Shown here: in pieces, positions 11,946 through 23,924 of the stretch
How positions within the stretch are numbered: position 1 is the stretch's first letter
Layout: every line of letters begins with the position of its first letter
Notes under the pieces: model-generated
What the model was told of the DNA's origin: nothing
Seen by the model: the letters and a program-made list of their open reading frames with translations, nothing else
Database searches by the model: none
Made by a program: the position numbers and the translations under genes
Assembly: GCF_964340395.1 (NCBI RefSeq)
Contig: NC_135553.1
Span: forward strand, 17,348,501-17,412,500
Source of the DNA: Glandiceps talaboti
Lineage: Eukaryota > Hemichordata > Enteropneusta > Spengelidae
Length of the DNA stretch: 64,000 nt
Direction: 5' to 3'

Positions 11946-12228
11946 TATTCATACATTTCATGATGTCTCTTTCAGAATGTATATTACATCTGTATTTGTA
12001 AATACTACTGTTTTCTTTTTCTCATCAAGCCATTTATCAGATAATTGCATTAATCAGTGTAAATATTTCTAAATCGAACTCAATTTTTCTCTCTCAATAA
12101 TTGTTGATTTTCAACATAGGAGAATATATAAAATGACTGCAAACAATAGATTTTTTTGAAGATTTGCATAACATGCATCATTTTATTGTACAAGTTGTTA
12201 GTAATAATCCTGTATGTATACATTTGGA

Positions 12229-12234
12229 AATAAA
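12229..12234 (+). terminator. Candidate DRC3 poly(A) signal
   Basis: AATAAA 558 bp after the DRC3 stop codon, in an AT-rich 3' UTR. Use of this particular signal is inferred. Confidence 0.5.
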
Positions 12235-13613
12235 AATGTCTTTAATAATATTATATCAGTATACAGCAACTTTGTTTGTCATTTTGGTGGCAGGGGTTTA
12301 CTTTTTGTATGTCTTGTTCAGCTGTAGTAAAATCATCATATTCATGTTCTTACCAAAGTATGCTATATACACACCAAACATATTTTAGTTATAAGGGACA
12401 TGCATACATTTCATTGCACCAACGAGTGAGTATACCTAGTGAGAATTTGGCTGTACGAATGTGAGGCCCATAGAAATAATGTTAGCAGAAAGTACAGTTA
12501 ATTATTAAAGCATTTACTACACTTTTAGATGTTATTTCTGTGGACTTTATATGTATGCATCATGGTTCACAATAGATTTGTACACAGTGACGGGGCGTGA
12601 CAATGCAATGTTGTTTTTCACACAATATGTATATCACAGTCAGTGTGTCACTTTTAGTATTTACCAGAGGAAGCAGTCTGAAAGATCCAATCTTTGTTTC
12701 CAAGTAGTGTGTGGTTACATCCGTGGACCAACGACTGGACGAATGACAACCTTCCTGACTACTCTGGAAGTTAACCCCAAAAAGAAGAAATATTTGGGAA
12801 GCAAAAACCCATGGCCAGAAAAGTAACTATTTTCATTTCATTTCAAAAAATTACTTATCAAAGACAAACATACCGATACTTCCATTGGTAAACCTCTCCC
12901 CATGATTGTGTTAATCACTTTCACCCTTCATTCTCCATTTCTTAATTTGTACAACCTCTAAAACTCTCACAACTTATACAAGACTTCATGCATTAATTAC
13001 TCTGGATGTGTAGTATACTAATATCATATCATAGCATAGCATAGTTATCTTATATGTGGATGCCTGTACATATCACTGTAAATGAATCAAATGGTCATTT
13101 AGTAATAAAGGATTGAACATAAACAATTTTATACAGAACAAATTCTGTACCATGTTCCTGAGTGTATACTAGTAAACTTATATCAGCAAATATATGCAAT
13201 CATGAGGCCATAATATCAAGAGAACTGCTTGATGCAGTCAGCAAAATACCCACTCAAGTCCAAATCTTATTAACTGTATTGTTCATATGACTACACATGG
13301 GAAATCAGCATTCATTTTCAAGAGAGAGATGGAGAGAAAACCTTTACTGTGACATCAAAGGGTTGTAGCCAGGCTTACATTAAACTTGGACCACCAAACA
13401 ATTAAAAATCACTAATACAACATCTCAAACACAGTGTAACTTCAGCAAAATGTTGTTGATAAATTGGAAGCCCTTCTTTACCACCAACTCAGTGAGACAA
13501 TACTAGGTAGGTACTTTGACAAGTACGAGTACAAATAAAACTGTTATAGTCTAAAAATATCTGTCACTTCGCCCTGGGCATCCAATGTCATTGATCAGCT
13601 TTTGCGACTGGTG

Positions 13614-16600
13614 TCATTGTTCGGCTTTGGCATCTAGTTTTTCTACGACATGTGTACTTTCTGAAGACAGGTGTACAAACAATGTACCTGCTGCTACCCT
13701 GGCTTTAAGATCAGCTTCATCCAAATCATGTGCCCACTCTACACGACCCCATTCTGAAGTCTGTAACAAAGTATACATACCAAGACATAAAACAACACAC
13801 CTTCAGAGCTGGTTGTAAAGATAAAGTACAGTTCTTGTACCTATATCACATATATATGCTCTGTGAAAGATTACATTTTCACTGTTGAATAACAATAACC
13901 ATATTTTATGTCTGTCTTTGCCGTCTTTTTGTGTTTTGAAAATCAACTGAAAATATCAAATTTGATCGAAAGGTAGGTTCAGAGGTCATATATTCATGCT
14001 AGGCCAAGCATATTCATCCACAGATACAAACAAACGTAATACATTAGTTAGCGCTGCCACAAAACAGACAGTGGTTTACAACAATGACTTCGTAGGTCAC
14101 ATTTACTTAATTATGCACTCACCTGATAAACATATTCTAGTCTTGACAAGTGTACGGCTTCCTCTACAGTTAGATGACGGTCTATAAGAGCACTTGTTAG
14201 AATCAGAGACTTCAAATTTTGAACTATTGATTCATAGCCTGCCAAGAAAAACAGCAAAATTGATGAAAAATTCTACATAAAATTGAAAACAATTTTATGT
14301 AACGGTAACGGAAAAGTTTGAAGTCAACACTCAGACAACAGTAATTCAATATCTGTTGATAATCTGTAATTAGATATTATTCCCCAATATTTTTCTACAT
14401 TCAACCCAAAATATGCATGACCTAAGGGGCCTTGTCACTATGAGTGGAAATGAATGAAGGAATATATTGAGAAATAACAATTACAATCATACCCCTGCAA
14501 GCTTAATTTATGGAAAATTTGGAATAGCAATTTCAGTTTTCAATTATAGTTTGAGCATCGCAGAACCAATGTGTGTTGCCATAACATAGAATGATCAGGG
14601 TATAAATTCCATACTTTTTGTTCAAATGCCTTCAACTTGGCTAGCACATGGTATAATGAGAAACATTTTCTCAACATGTTGGTGATACAGAAAGTAAGAA
14701 TCTTTGATGCTAAGCCTTACCTACAATAGCCCAAGTATTATAAGACTTTAGATGTTGTCTAAACACTTCTCTTGTTTCTGGTGAAATTTCTGGTCCCATC
14801 AAACTTGTAGTGGCATGTATGTTGACATTGTAACGTCTGTTGACCCATTGAAGAATTGGATTCCATTCTTTCTGTTGTAGAGCATAGAATTCTGGAGGCT
14901 CTTCTTCATGGAAACTGAAAATGTCAAAACAATATGGTGACAACAAACTACGCATGCTTTTTCAGTATATGTGATTATACCATGTGACATTCAGTGTATG
15001 ATGTACCCTGGGTAATAATTTCAGTATCTACTCATGGTAATGCTATCATGTGTCCAGTGCAATGGTTTCCATACTGCATGGTCATCAGGGAGTTAAGAAT
15101 GTACTGTCTGTATTACCATTGGTCTGGGATAATAATTGTACTGAACAACACTATTATATGCTTATTGCCCAGCTATGCGGGCACTAATAGATGTTTATTA
15201 CCCTGAGAACTGTTTGTAGCTATCCTGAGCCTGAAAGCTGGGAGAAATAGTACATAACAGCATGACGGGTAATATAACGTCTACTAGTGCCAGAATATGG
15301 CCAGGTAATAAGAGTTTTATTACACATCATATTCTAAGGTACACATTCTTTCCATAGTCACTGATACGACTTCCTTGCTACATAAATATTGCCCCAAGGA
15401 AAATAGAATGCAAATAGTGTCCTATATGCAAATTGAGGTCACTTTGGGTTAATAGTACATAACATGTGATACGATCTATGCCAATCATTGAAGGCTAAAT
15501 GAAAACGGCATGTTACAAACACAAGTAGTCCAATGAGACACAACACAAGCTTGTTGAGAATGACTCACCATACAGTATCTGTGTTCAGAAAGTGTAGTAT
15601 TGCCTTGATCACAGTTTCTTTATTTCTGTGTGTTGGGTTATCCAGTAGTGTATAACATAAAGATGTCTGTGGAGAAGAGAACAAACAAACTGAAGAAAAC
15701 GAATGAATCAACATCATTGCATGGATGAATGGCGCTCTGATAAATCATTGAGTGTATTCTAGAAGGTGGATGGATTAAGTTGAAACAAGAATCTTAACTG
15801 GTATACAAAATATATGAATGACTCTGGTAATCAAGCCTTCATTTACTACGATAGGTGCAAACTAAATCTATTGTTCTTCAATATGGTAGATTACACGAGT
15901 GGGTGATAGCGGTTCCTCTGTTGTGCAATTTTAATCACCCTGTGATCAACATAGTGTAAACATTGGAAGTCCCAAAACAGCACTGTAAGTTCATGAAACT
16001 CTAAATAAACTAGTTTTCACCCCCCCCCACCCCCCCGAACTGAAACTATAATTAAACCAACATCCATTCAATAGCTTATCACTGTTGTATCAACATGTTG
16101 CGACAATAGTTGTAGTTTGTGTCTATCTTTAGAAAACCAAAGGCTCAACTACCCGGGTATAAGGTAATACATGGCTCTGATATAAAACATGCAAATTCAT
16201 TTGGGGAAAGATAAGAAATGTTTCAATACAAGTATTTCTCTCTACTTCCATATTTGAGATTGTCATTCACTATAAGCATAAGTAACATAGAAATACAATA
16301 CAATACACTCAGTTGACTTCTATTGTGTACGACCCCGGCCCCTAGCCCTTCCATACAACCCAACACCTACCATATGCATTGTGTGTCTCTTGATCTTCTC
16401 ATCTTGTGAGTCCCATTCATTAGCCACACAGATAGCCAGTGCTTCATTTGGTACAGTGAAGATTTTACCCATGGGTGTTTTCAATTTACGATTGTCTAAA
16501 TTGATTTCATACATTCCTTCTGACTGTGTTATACTCACATTCTTGTAGAATTTTCTTACATCTGAAAAGATATATAAATGTGAGAAATTAGGGACTACTA

Positions 16601-17909
16601 GAATAAAGACCAGTATATACATCAGCTGAACAAAGCATCACTTGTTTATCATTCATTACATGTCTCTGGTCATGCAATGTACTGTCTATAAAATGATTGC
16701 TGCTACTAAGTACGACTAAACCCTTCAAATGCCAATCACATCCTACAAGGTGTCTATTTACACAAACTCGCTAAAAGGATATTGGCCAATCAGAAAGGAG
16801 TGACTGAGTGTCCGTGCCACACACTGTGCTCAACTGCCAAGGGTGCACTTAGTAATTACAACCCCGGCTGGCAACACTTGTTTTCAATGGTGATATCTTT
16901 TTCTGTATGTGTTCCTGGATTGTGGAACAGACTGCCACCTGCTCTCAATTGTCAAGCCTCAGACTCATCTTTTTAGACAATTTTCTTTTATTGAGTGATG
17001 TTTTCGATTTTATTGTATATGTATAGCACTTAGAGATGTGTTGTTAACATTGTTTAACATGCAAGCATTCTCTGAGAAATAAATATTAATATCATAACAA
17101 ATGTTAGAGACAGGACCCTAACACAGCAAAGTGCACATTACAAGCAATACCATCATGATACATAATTTGTTTATTGAGAATACGCCATGGCAGGCAGAAG
17201 ATGTTTTCCACAATGATAATAAACTATCTAAAATACTAATTATTTGTTACATAGCAGTATTCATTATTCTATAGGTAAATGTATTATTCAATTGCAACTT
17301 CAGCATTAAAGTGCTTAGGATTAAATTCTTCAAGTAGCAACCAATGTCCTACCAGGTACCCATTCATATGGGCTGACTAGGGGCACAGTCATATCCATTC
17401 AAAAACAAATTACAAATTAATATTTATGATATGGCCATGACATCAAGGAATTCATTAATATTTCCATAATGGTAAATGAAAAACATAAGCCTTCGAAATA
17501 TATAAATACATCATGTACATGTTCCTACCGAGGCTACTCTACAGTACAGTTAATTATTGTCATTAAAATTGACCCACGTTCCACTATGTATAACAATCCC
17601 CTAATACGTCCATGGTACAATATACAGTCACTGAAATTGAATCAAGTGTCAACTACTTTTGCATGTAAATAGCTATTAAAGCTGTATTTTGTCTATTCCT
17701 GCTTGCAGACAGAGTACGGGACACGATTCGTGTGTCCCTAACGGTATAAGGAAAGGCACTCTGATCCCTGCCCTGCTAACAGGACTGCATAACCAACATA
17801 CCAACCGATACCAACCTCTGATAAAGGATGACATTCGTCGATATTGGTTCGTTTGTCTTGATTGCTGATGAAGGCAACGGTGGCACACAAGAGAAAATCG
17901 CGCAAACAT
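13614..17909 (-). CDS. ATPAF2: ATPAF2, ATP synthase F1 assembly factor 2 (ATP12)
   Basis: Mitochondrial matrix chaperone that binds the F1 alpha subunit during assembly of the F1 sector of ATP synthase. Exons on the minus strand, 5' to 3': 17909-17816, 16561-16371, 15666-15569, 14914-14721, 14238-14123, 13760-13614. Phases join to 279 aa, close to the family length. Exon 1 (31 aa, MFARFSLVCHRCLHQQSRQT) is rich in Arg and poor in acids, as in a mitochondrial presequence. The ATP12 domain fills the rest, with family blocks KFYKNVSITQ, INLDNRKLKTP, GPEISPETREVF, SYNTWAI and the C-terminal EWGRVEWAHD. The exon 1 donor (AGAG|GTTGGT) is weak but is the one that keeps phase. Convergent with DRC3, divergent from GID4. 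Confidence 0.95.
14376..14658. mobile_element. Foldback element family D, copy 1
   Basis: Starts ATTATTCCCCAATATTT and has the core GACCTAAGGGGCC; the tail ends TTGGCTAGCACATGGTATAAT. Related copies lie at 22573-22922 and 62321-62680; this one is shortened in the middle. In an ATPAF2 intron. Confidence 0.6.
16890..17000 (+). mobile_element. LINE 3' fragment (RT C-terminus)
   Basis: The plus-strand frame reads VPGLWNRLPPALNCQASDSS, then a stop and IFF. This matches the pattern at the very C-terminus of many non-LTR retrotransposon polyproteins (Pro-x-x-Trp-Asn-x-Leu-Pro, then a short FK-rich tail). Only this tail is present, typical of a 5'-truncated insertion. In the first ATPAF2 intron, antisense to that gene. 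Confidence 0.65.
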
Positions 17910-18213
17910 CTTCGGAACAGCGAGAGCGAGAAATTTACAAGGATTTTATAACGCGTTCAAGGTTCAGATCTAGAGAACCCACGTTTGATGAATCACGTGT
18001 GTTGGTTTCTGGAGCTACTACGTTCGTAAAATCATTTGCAAAAGCACTTCTGTGATTGGTTCGTATCCTTACTCATTTTCGGGTAATCCAATTACAATCG
18101 CCGTTATAAATTTTCGTTAATCTTGATAAAGCTGGGGGATCTTTCTTAGCGGCCATCTTTGGCGTAGGGGAAAGCCCTTCCTTTCTGTCAACAGTAGCAG
18201 TGAAATCGGCAAA
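17910..18213. promoter_or_regulatory. Divergent ATPAF2 / GID4 promoter
   Basis: The two start codons lie 304 bp apart on opposite strands, so the gap must hold both promoters and 5' UTRs. Candidate CCAAT boxes are seen at 18055-18059 (as ATTGG) and 18088-18092 (CCAAT). GCGGCCATCTTTG near 18150 resembles a YY1 site. No TATA box stands out, in keeping with housekeeping use. Factor binding is inferred from motifs only. Confidence 0.6.
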
Positions 18214-19616
18214 ATGCCTGGAAAAGTAGCTCTGGTACCACCTCCCCCGGCGTACTCGAAACAACCGGGAGTCACAAGGTCCCTTTTGTACAGTGGTTCG
18301 AAATTCCAAGGTTATCAAAAAAGTAAAGGTAACTGCTATGACGTTGAGGTCGAATTGCAGGTAAGTCAACGTTATATTACATATGACAACAGATGCGTTC
18401 TACCGGTACCGGTCATGGAAAATATCAATATGATGACGTTAACGGTACCTCTGTAATATGCGCGGCGCGCGGGGAGAGGGGAGAGGCATAATCCAGCAAT
18501 TTTACATAAATACCATACTCTAGGTATAAGAAGAACGTTGGTTGTTCTATCCTTTCGTAATCGTAGACTCACCATGTTTGAAGTCACGCTTGGAAGTTGG
18601 AAAAACTAAACATATAATTATTTTATGTTTTATATCATACATTTATTCAGAAAAAAATGTTTGACTGTAAAAGCTTTATTATTTTATTAGTTTTAGGTAA
18701 GTGCGATGTCAGGGAATATGGAGAACTTTCGCGATATATTGAATTGACGAAGATATGTTTTTGATTCGAAAAATACATACTTATATAATAATATGATTCT
18801 CAAATTTGATTATGAATTAATGAGACTTCTAACTACCCATGGTAACTCAGTACCATACAAGATGTAAGCATACATCAGACGTTATGACCATTAAAAATTA
18901 TTATGCATATTTATCATTCCACAAACTCCTGAACTTTTCAACAAGAAGCTCACTATTTGCTATTTGTACTTTTGTCAAATTTTCCCTGAAGAAATCTTTG
19001 CCTGACAAAATTAATTGTGAACATTTCTCAGAAAGTGATGAAATCATTTGGTATCTATGTTATAAAATTAACAGTGTGCCCTCTAAGCCAATTTGACGTG
19101 CCACTGATGCACGCAATTTCTAGTGATTCACCAAAATTTGATATTCCCCTATCTCTTATACTATGTGGTGACTCACAAGAAATGTCAGTTTTTATCGTTT
19201 TGACTCACAACAACAAAAATTGGCTATCATTAGAGGACACACATAACCATCCTGTTTTCATCATACAAAACAGAATGAACAAATAGCACAATAACACTAC
19301 TCCTGGTTACATCACTGACTTGATTAACTGTAATAGTACTAATACTGCAACTTGTTCACTTCACTCAAACAACAAAAGTCTACTTCATGTACTCCTTTGT
19401 AATACAAAGTTCTCATGGATAGCACCCATCTTATGGAACAGTATATCACTAGAACTTCGTTCATCACCAGCTTTTGATAAATTCAAGAAGGATATCAAGG
19501 TGCATCTGAGCTTTCTAACTTTTAACAGTGATCTACTATTGTTCCTGTTCAGTACCATAGAACATTATGTTGAATTGGATTTTGGTGCTATGCAAATTAT
19601 TTGATTGTTTGGTTAG

Positions 19617-19675
<59 letters not shown>

Positions 19676-22600
19676 CAAAAATACTCCAAATTACTGATGG
19701 TCACAATACATGTTAAGTTTATACAACCATAAAATCATTATAGCCCAAATCATAACACAACTTTTCCAAACAGCTGATTCAATACACTTTAAAATGTCCA
19801 CCATCGATTAATACTAATCTTATTTCAATGTTATAAAAACAACACACCTTTTGACAAGAGAAAAGAAAACAGAAAAGAGGTAAAATAGGTTTCATATTCT
19901 AACTTCAGAGTCCAGCATGGGTCCATGATAATTACTTTAGGTGTCAGAGAGTACACCTGAAAACATGCATTATCATGATCACGCTTCAATTAGCTTTTTT
20001 AGCCTTGTGCTGACCTGTGAAAAGACAGCGCTGTTAGATATAACAATTAATTAATCAAGCATAACAAATGTTTTGTTTGGTTGTCATGTCATGAACACTC
20101 ATCAAGGAATAGTCCACTGTCAAATGAGCCATAGAGTGAGGAAAGAAGATTCCTATCTATCTCATGTTAATTACATGTAATTAAGCCAATGGGACACATT
20201 TCTCATTCCACAGCTCCTGTATTGAATTACAATTTGATGTAACTTTAAAAGAGATAACTGTACAAAATGAGTGCATTTTAGCAAAAATAACATTTATGTA
20301 AAAGTTGTACTATTACAGCACTGGTATTATGAAAACATGAATGCTAATTAAGTAATAACGCATGCCAGCGAGGGCAATATTGCCCGAGCGCATGTGTTAT
20401 TAATTTTATTACACCGTCCCTCGTAAAGCTCACCTTTCTGTGTTATACGGACTTCAGCGTAAAATGTAGTCAAGGCCTCATCTAATGTTGCGGCGGTGAA
20501 AGTTTCCATTGCGCGTTCTCCATATCCAAATTTGGAACCGATATAATCTTTAAAAACAGAGACGCAATGATTGGTAGCAATTTTTGTGTTCTTACTGTCC
20601 AATTCTAATAAAATGTCATCGAGTTCTGTACCGGAAAGGTTTGCGTGTCTTACTGCGACAGTCGCCATGTGTGAGCGAAAGTAGTGAACGACAATTTGTT
20701 ATGCGCAGAAGCAGTGCGCAGTGGTTCAAACAACTTCAGCGGGCAATAGTCCCGGGCATTAGTCGCTGCACGAGTGGGCAATATCACCTTGTGGGCAATA
20801 GCCCAGTTAAAATCGGTCACGTGATACGAGTCTGACCAATCACAGCCTTCGGAAGAACACCGAGGTGTAATAAATTGTTATCAATGATGGTCTTTATCAA
20901 AAATCAAGACAGATATGTATGTTTAATAGATCAAGTTCATGTAAAAGATATGGCTGTGACAGGATTAGGGTTTTAACAATGAGTGTTTCAATAAATGTAA
21001 ATTTTAAATTCAGATCTTTTTACCTTTATTAAATGGAGATGGTGTAAGATTGCTAATAGTGACCTTAATTAAGGTAGAATGGATCACGGCAGCAAAGTTC
21101 CATGAAAATCCAAGTTCTTCCATCCTTTCCAAACTTTGCCATATGAAAGATTATTACTGGTCCCTTTCACATAATCTTGTTTGCAAGGAAATCTTCAATC
21201 TTTTATTCCCCCATAGATTTAACAGCGGTATTCGGCATATTGGATACTAAAATGACAAAATTTTGATATCATTTTGACCTTAATTTCAAAAATGTGTACC
21301 ATGACCCCAGATTTTTAAAATCTGTTTTAACTTAGAAAAGGTTTGGTTTTCTTGAACCAAGGAACAGCAACAGTTTAAAGAGTTTATATCCGAGATGCAT
21401 TCTACATTAAACTGTGTTCTTGTATGTCTTGGTATTAGACATGTCTATGTCGTCAGTTTTGTTGTTCTGCTTGATCACCATACAATATTTTCTGTGACAA
21501 TTCTCCAACAGCATGTGGACGAAGCCAACAGTTTCTTATGTGGTTATCTGAAAATAAAAGGTTTAACAGAAGAATATCCAACACTCACGACATTCTTTGA
21601 TGGCGAAATCATCAGCCAGAAATATCCATTTCTCACAAGGAAATGGGAGGCAGATGAAGAAGTGGACAGAAAACACTGGGTAAGGTATACAGTATAGTCA
21701 TGTAATGAAATAGTCTGTAAGGTATGCCATGACAGAGTGCCCTCAAACATCAGTGAATCCCTTGAGGTAGCCAACGCTGGTGAGGGTGGCACGACACGAC
21801 ATATCTTACAGTCATGATGTAATGAAAGTGAACTCAGTAAAACTGATTAGAAGCTCACATTATTTTTTCAGTAACTTTACTTTATAACTCACATTGTTTC
21901 TCCAGAAATGATGTATGCCCCCTGAGGGTAGTAATAATGTGTTATAAATATGTCAAAATGTGTTTGATTTTACCAATATTGACTATTTTTGTACAGTACA
22001 TAGAAAATTCTGGTCATGAACAACAATGTAGTATGGAAATAAGAAAGGTTGTATAGACTTGTGCGGGGGGGGGGGGGGGGGGGGGGTTAGTAATAGTTAT
22101 TTGTTTTCAATACTAAAGTGGCTATATGAATGAGGATTGGTATTTATTTTGGATTTTTTAATATTTAAACAATTTTATTGTAACTTCCTGCCTGAAAAAT
22201 CAATGGGAAACAACAAAGACCATGTTCTGTGTTTGTGACTCAATATATTACAAAAAACCTTGAATAGTACAAAAAGGTTATTGAGTGATATACACAGTGT
22301 AAATATGCATCCAATAAAATATTGTTTCTTTTATTCTAGGGAAAATTTTTATCTTTTTACCAATATGCCAAAACATTTAACACGGACACTTTTGATTATG
22401 AAGAGTTAAAACACACAGATTTTGTATTTATGAGGTGGAAGGTAAGTCAGTTTTGAACAATTTACACTCAGATTCCTAACAAACAGTGTCGTGGAAATAC
22501 TGATTAGGTAGTCATAGCAACAAGAACTTTACAAAACATCAGAATTAGCATGTTTGGGATATTTGACAATTAAATATTATTCCCCAATATTTGTCTTTGT

Positions 22601-23652
22601 TCAGCCAAGGAAAATATGAATGACCTAAGGGGTCTTTTGTCAGTACGAGTTGCTAGACAAGTAATGACAACCCTTAGGTCGTGAGTATTTTCCGGCTGAG
22701 TGAAGAAAAGTATTGGGAAATAATATGATTATACCATCACCTGTAATATAAAAAAAAATGGAGTAATGGCAATTTTGAGCGTTTTGATTCCTTTTTTTTG
22801 AAAACAGTGGAACCAGTGATGTAGACATGCATCGTGTCATAGACACGTGCTGTCATGACGTAGAACAACCAGAGTATATGTTCCATATTTTTTGTTGAAC
22901 CTGGCTAATACATGGTATAATTTCACATATGACAGTAGGTAACTTCACTTTGATTGCTATAGCATTAAACCAATAAATAATTTGCCAATCCTATGACATA
23001 CTCTATTTTGTTTTATTTTTGCATCTATGTAATTTCCTTCTTTTTTTCTCTCTCTCGTCAGGAGCATTTTCTCGTTCCAGATCACACAATCAAAGATATA
23101 AACGGTGCATCATTTGCCGGATTTTATTACATTTGTTTTACTAAATCTACAGCAAGTATAGAAGGCTATTACTATCACAGGAGTTCTGAGTGGTAAGTTA
23201 TTGTCGCAAAGGAGCAGTAATTGTTATTTCAAATATTTTATTTAACATGTGAAAACAGTTATTTCGTCTGTAAAAGTTTAATTGTCCTTTTCTATATATC
23301 GCGAGCAGTGCCCCTCTTATGGAACAGTATACCACTTGAAGTTGAAGTTGAACTTTGTTCTTTGTCAACTGTCGATAAATTCAAGAAGGATATCAAGACA
23401 TATCTGTTTGCAAGAGTTTTCTCTAACTTTTTATATTGATCTACTATTGTTCCTGTTCGTGTAGCTTCTGATTAGTTTCTGTCAAACAGAGCCACTGAAC
23501 GGTATTTTGGAATCTGCTGTAGTAAAAACTTTGCACTCATAGTATTGATGAGGACTAATTTTTTGTTGTTGTCTTTTGTTTCTTACAGGTTTCAATCTCT
23601 AAATCTGACTCATGTACCAGAACATAGCATACCAATCTATGAATTCAGATGA
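18214..23652 (+). CDS. GID4: GID4, CTLH E3 ligase substrate receptor (Vid24)
   Basis: Substrate receptor of the GID/CTLH ubiquitin ligase; the family binds N-terminal proline degrons in a beta-barrel. Exons: 18214-18360, 21512-21679, 22340-22441, 23062-23192, 23589-23652; phases join to 203 aa. The Vid24 domain begins with [16 protein letters not shown] and includes [61 protein letters not shown] and the end [16 protein letters not shown]. Human GID4 is longer because of a variable low-complexity N-terminus; here the Met at 18214, eight codons before a Pro run (PPPPAY), is the only good start. Shares a divergent promoter with ATPAF2. Intron 1 (3.1 kb) holds several transposon remnants. Confidence 0.95.
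19071..19242 (-). mobile_element. MITE family A, copy 3 (inverted)
   Basis: Reverse orientation of 1535-1705: opens ACAGTGTGCCCTCTAAGCC, closes GGCTATCATTAGAGGACAC. In GID4 intron 1. Confidence 0.75.
19320..19607 (+). mobile_element. LINE 3' fragment (RT C-terminus)
   Basis: The frame reads [20 protein letters not shown] followed by [12 protein letters not shown], the usual C-terminal tail of CR1/L2-like non-LTR polyproteins. The related piece at 23300-23415 shares DKFKKDIK. It is followed directly by a GATT microsatellite, as at the 3' end of such LINEs. 5'-truncated. The clade is a guess. Confidence 0.7.
19616..19675. repeat. (GATT)n microsatellite
   Basis: About 14 GATT units directly after the LINE fragment; probably the LINE 3' terminal repeat. 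Confidence 0.9.
20352..20404. repeat. Nested palindrome
   Basis: TAATAACGCATG and CATGTGTTATTA (11 of 12 paired) flank a perfect 14-bp palindrome GGGCAATATTGCCC. Further GGGCAATA motifs recur near 20740, 20777 and 20792, so this is probably terminal or subterminal structure of the adjacent element. Confidence 0.6.
20407..20877 (-). pseudogene. Orphan Crypton-type recombinase exon within inverted repeats
   Basis: A minus-strand frame from the ATG at 20668 reads to about 20434. Its blocks ([20 protein letters not shown] and [18 protein letters not shown]) match the N-terminal region of Crypton-derived tyrosine recombinases, the DUF3504-like region also seen in host genes such as QRICH1 and ZMYM family members. 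After ITQK the DNA has GTGAGC, a good donor, so it may be a first exon, but no continuing exon is visible toward lower coordinates. TTTATTACACC near 20407 and GGTGTAATAAA near 20867 are inverted repeats bounding the piece. The catalytic Arg/His/Tyr region is absent. Inside GID4 intron 1, antisense. Confidence 0.5.
21716..21814. mobile_element. Family C foldback MITE, full copy
   Basis: About 99 bp. The left arm TGTAAGGTATGCCATGACAG folds on a right arm whose reverse complement begins TGTAAGATATGTCGTGTCG. No coding capacity. In GID4 intron 2. Confidence 0.65.
22063..22086. repeat. Poly-G tract
   Basis: About 24 consecutive G, a likely site of length error. Confidence 0.9.
22112..22330. mobile_element. 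MITE family E, left-arm copy
   Basis: Starts AAAGTGGCTATATGAATGAG and continues with the TATTTATTTTGGATTTTT block shared with 24655-24965 and 37601-37949. The right arm is absent. Confidence 0.55.
22573..22922. mobile_element. Foldback element family D, copy 2
   Basis: The left 150 bp is a large imperfect palindrome (ATTATTCCCCAATATTT to AGTATTGGGAAATAAT, with CTAAGGG-type inner arms). It is followed by a 200-bp nonpalindromic tail ending near CATGGTATAATT. In GID4 intron 3. Confidence 0.65.
23300..23415 (+). mobile_element. LINE 3' fragment (RT C-terminus)
   Basis: The frame reads [18 protein letters not shown] and then [14 protein letters not shown], the same C-terminal LINE pattern as at 19320-19607. 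It lies in GID4 intron 4 and is short, so it is a dead 5'-truncated copy. Confidence 0.65.
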
Positions 23653-23918
23653 ACTTTGACCTACTCCAATCTAATATGGTGACACTTGCAGTCAACTCCA
23701 TCAAATGTGTGTTGAACTTTTGACAAAACCAAATGATAAAACATTTACTCTTCTATTTTGTATTATACAGGACTTGATAATGACAGTCACTTTGCCTCTC
23801 ACTTTCAGTTTTCTTTAGTTTATAAGTCAAATTCCCCCCTTCTCTCTTTTCCTTCTCTCAATGGAGAAAGTTCTCCATTTGAAAATACTTGAAGGAATAA
23901 TTTTGAGATGTTGTAAGA

Positions 23919-23924
23919 AATAAA
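23919..23924 (+). terminator. Candidate GID4 poly(A) signal
   Basis: AATAAA 267 bp after the GID4 stop, before a T-rich stretch. Inferred. Confidence 0.5.

Larger units (their letters stand above)
11672..13613. other. Convergent 3' region between DRC3 and ATPAF2
   Basis: Holds the presumed 3' UTRs of both genes. A C-tract lies at about 11719-11732, a family C repeat at 11892-11945, and a poly(A) signal for DRC3 at 12229. A stretch at 12551-12826 is open but resembles nothing I know. No other gene is seen. Confidence 0.6.

Noticed and set aside
12551-12826. 91-codon frame between DRC3 and ATPAF2
   Set aside because: No domain or codon pattern to support it; it lies in the convergent 3' region.
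18073-18369. 98-codon minus-strand frame over the ATPAF2/GID4 promoter, with an internal Met ([15 protein letters not shown])
   Set aside because: It ends before ATPAF2 exon 1, does not join its frame, and overlaps GID4 exon 1 antisense; ATPAF2 is complete with the Met at 17909.
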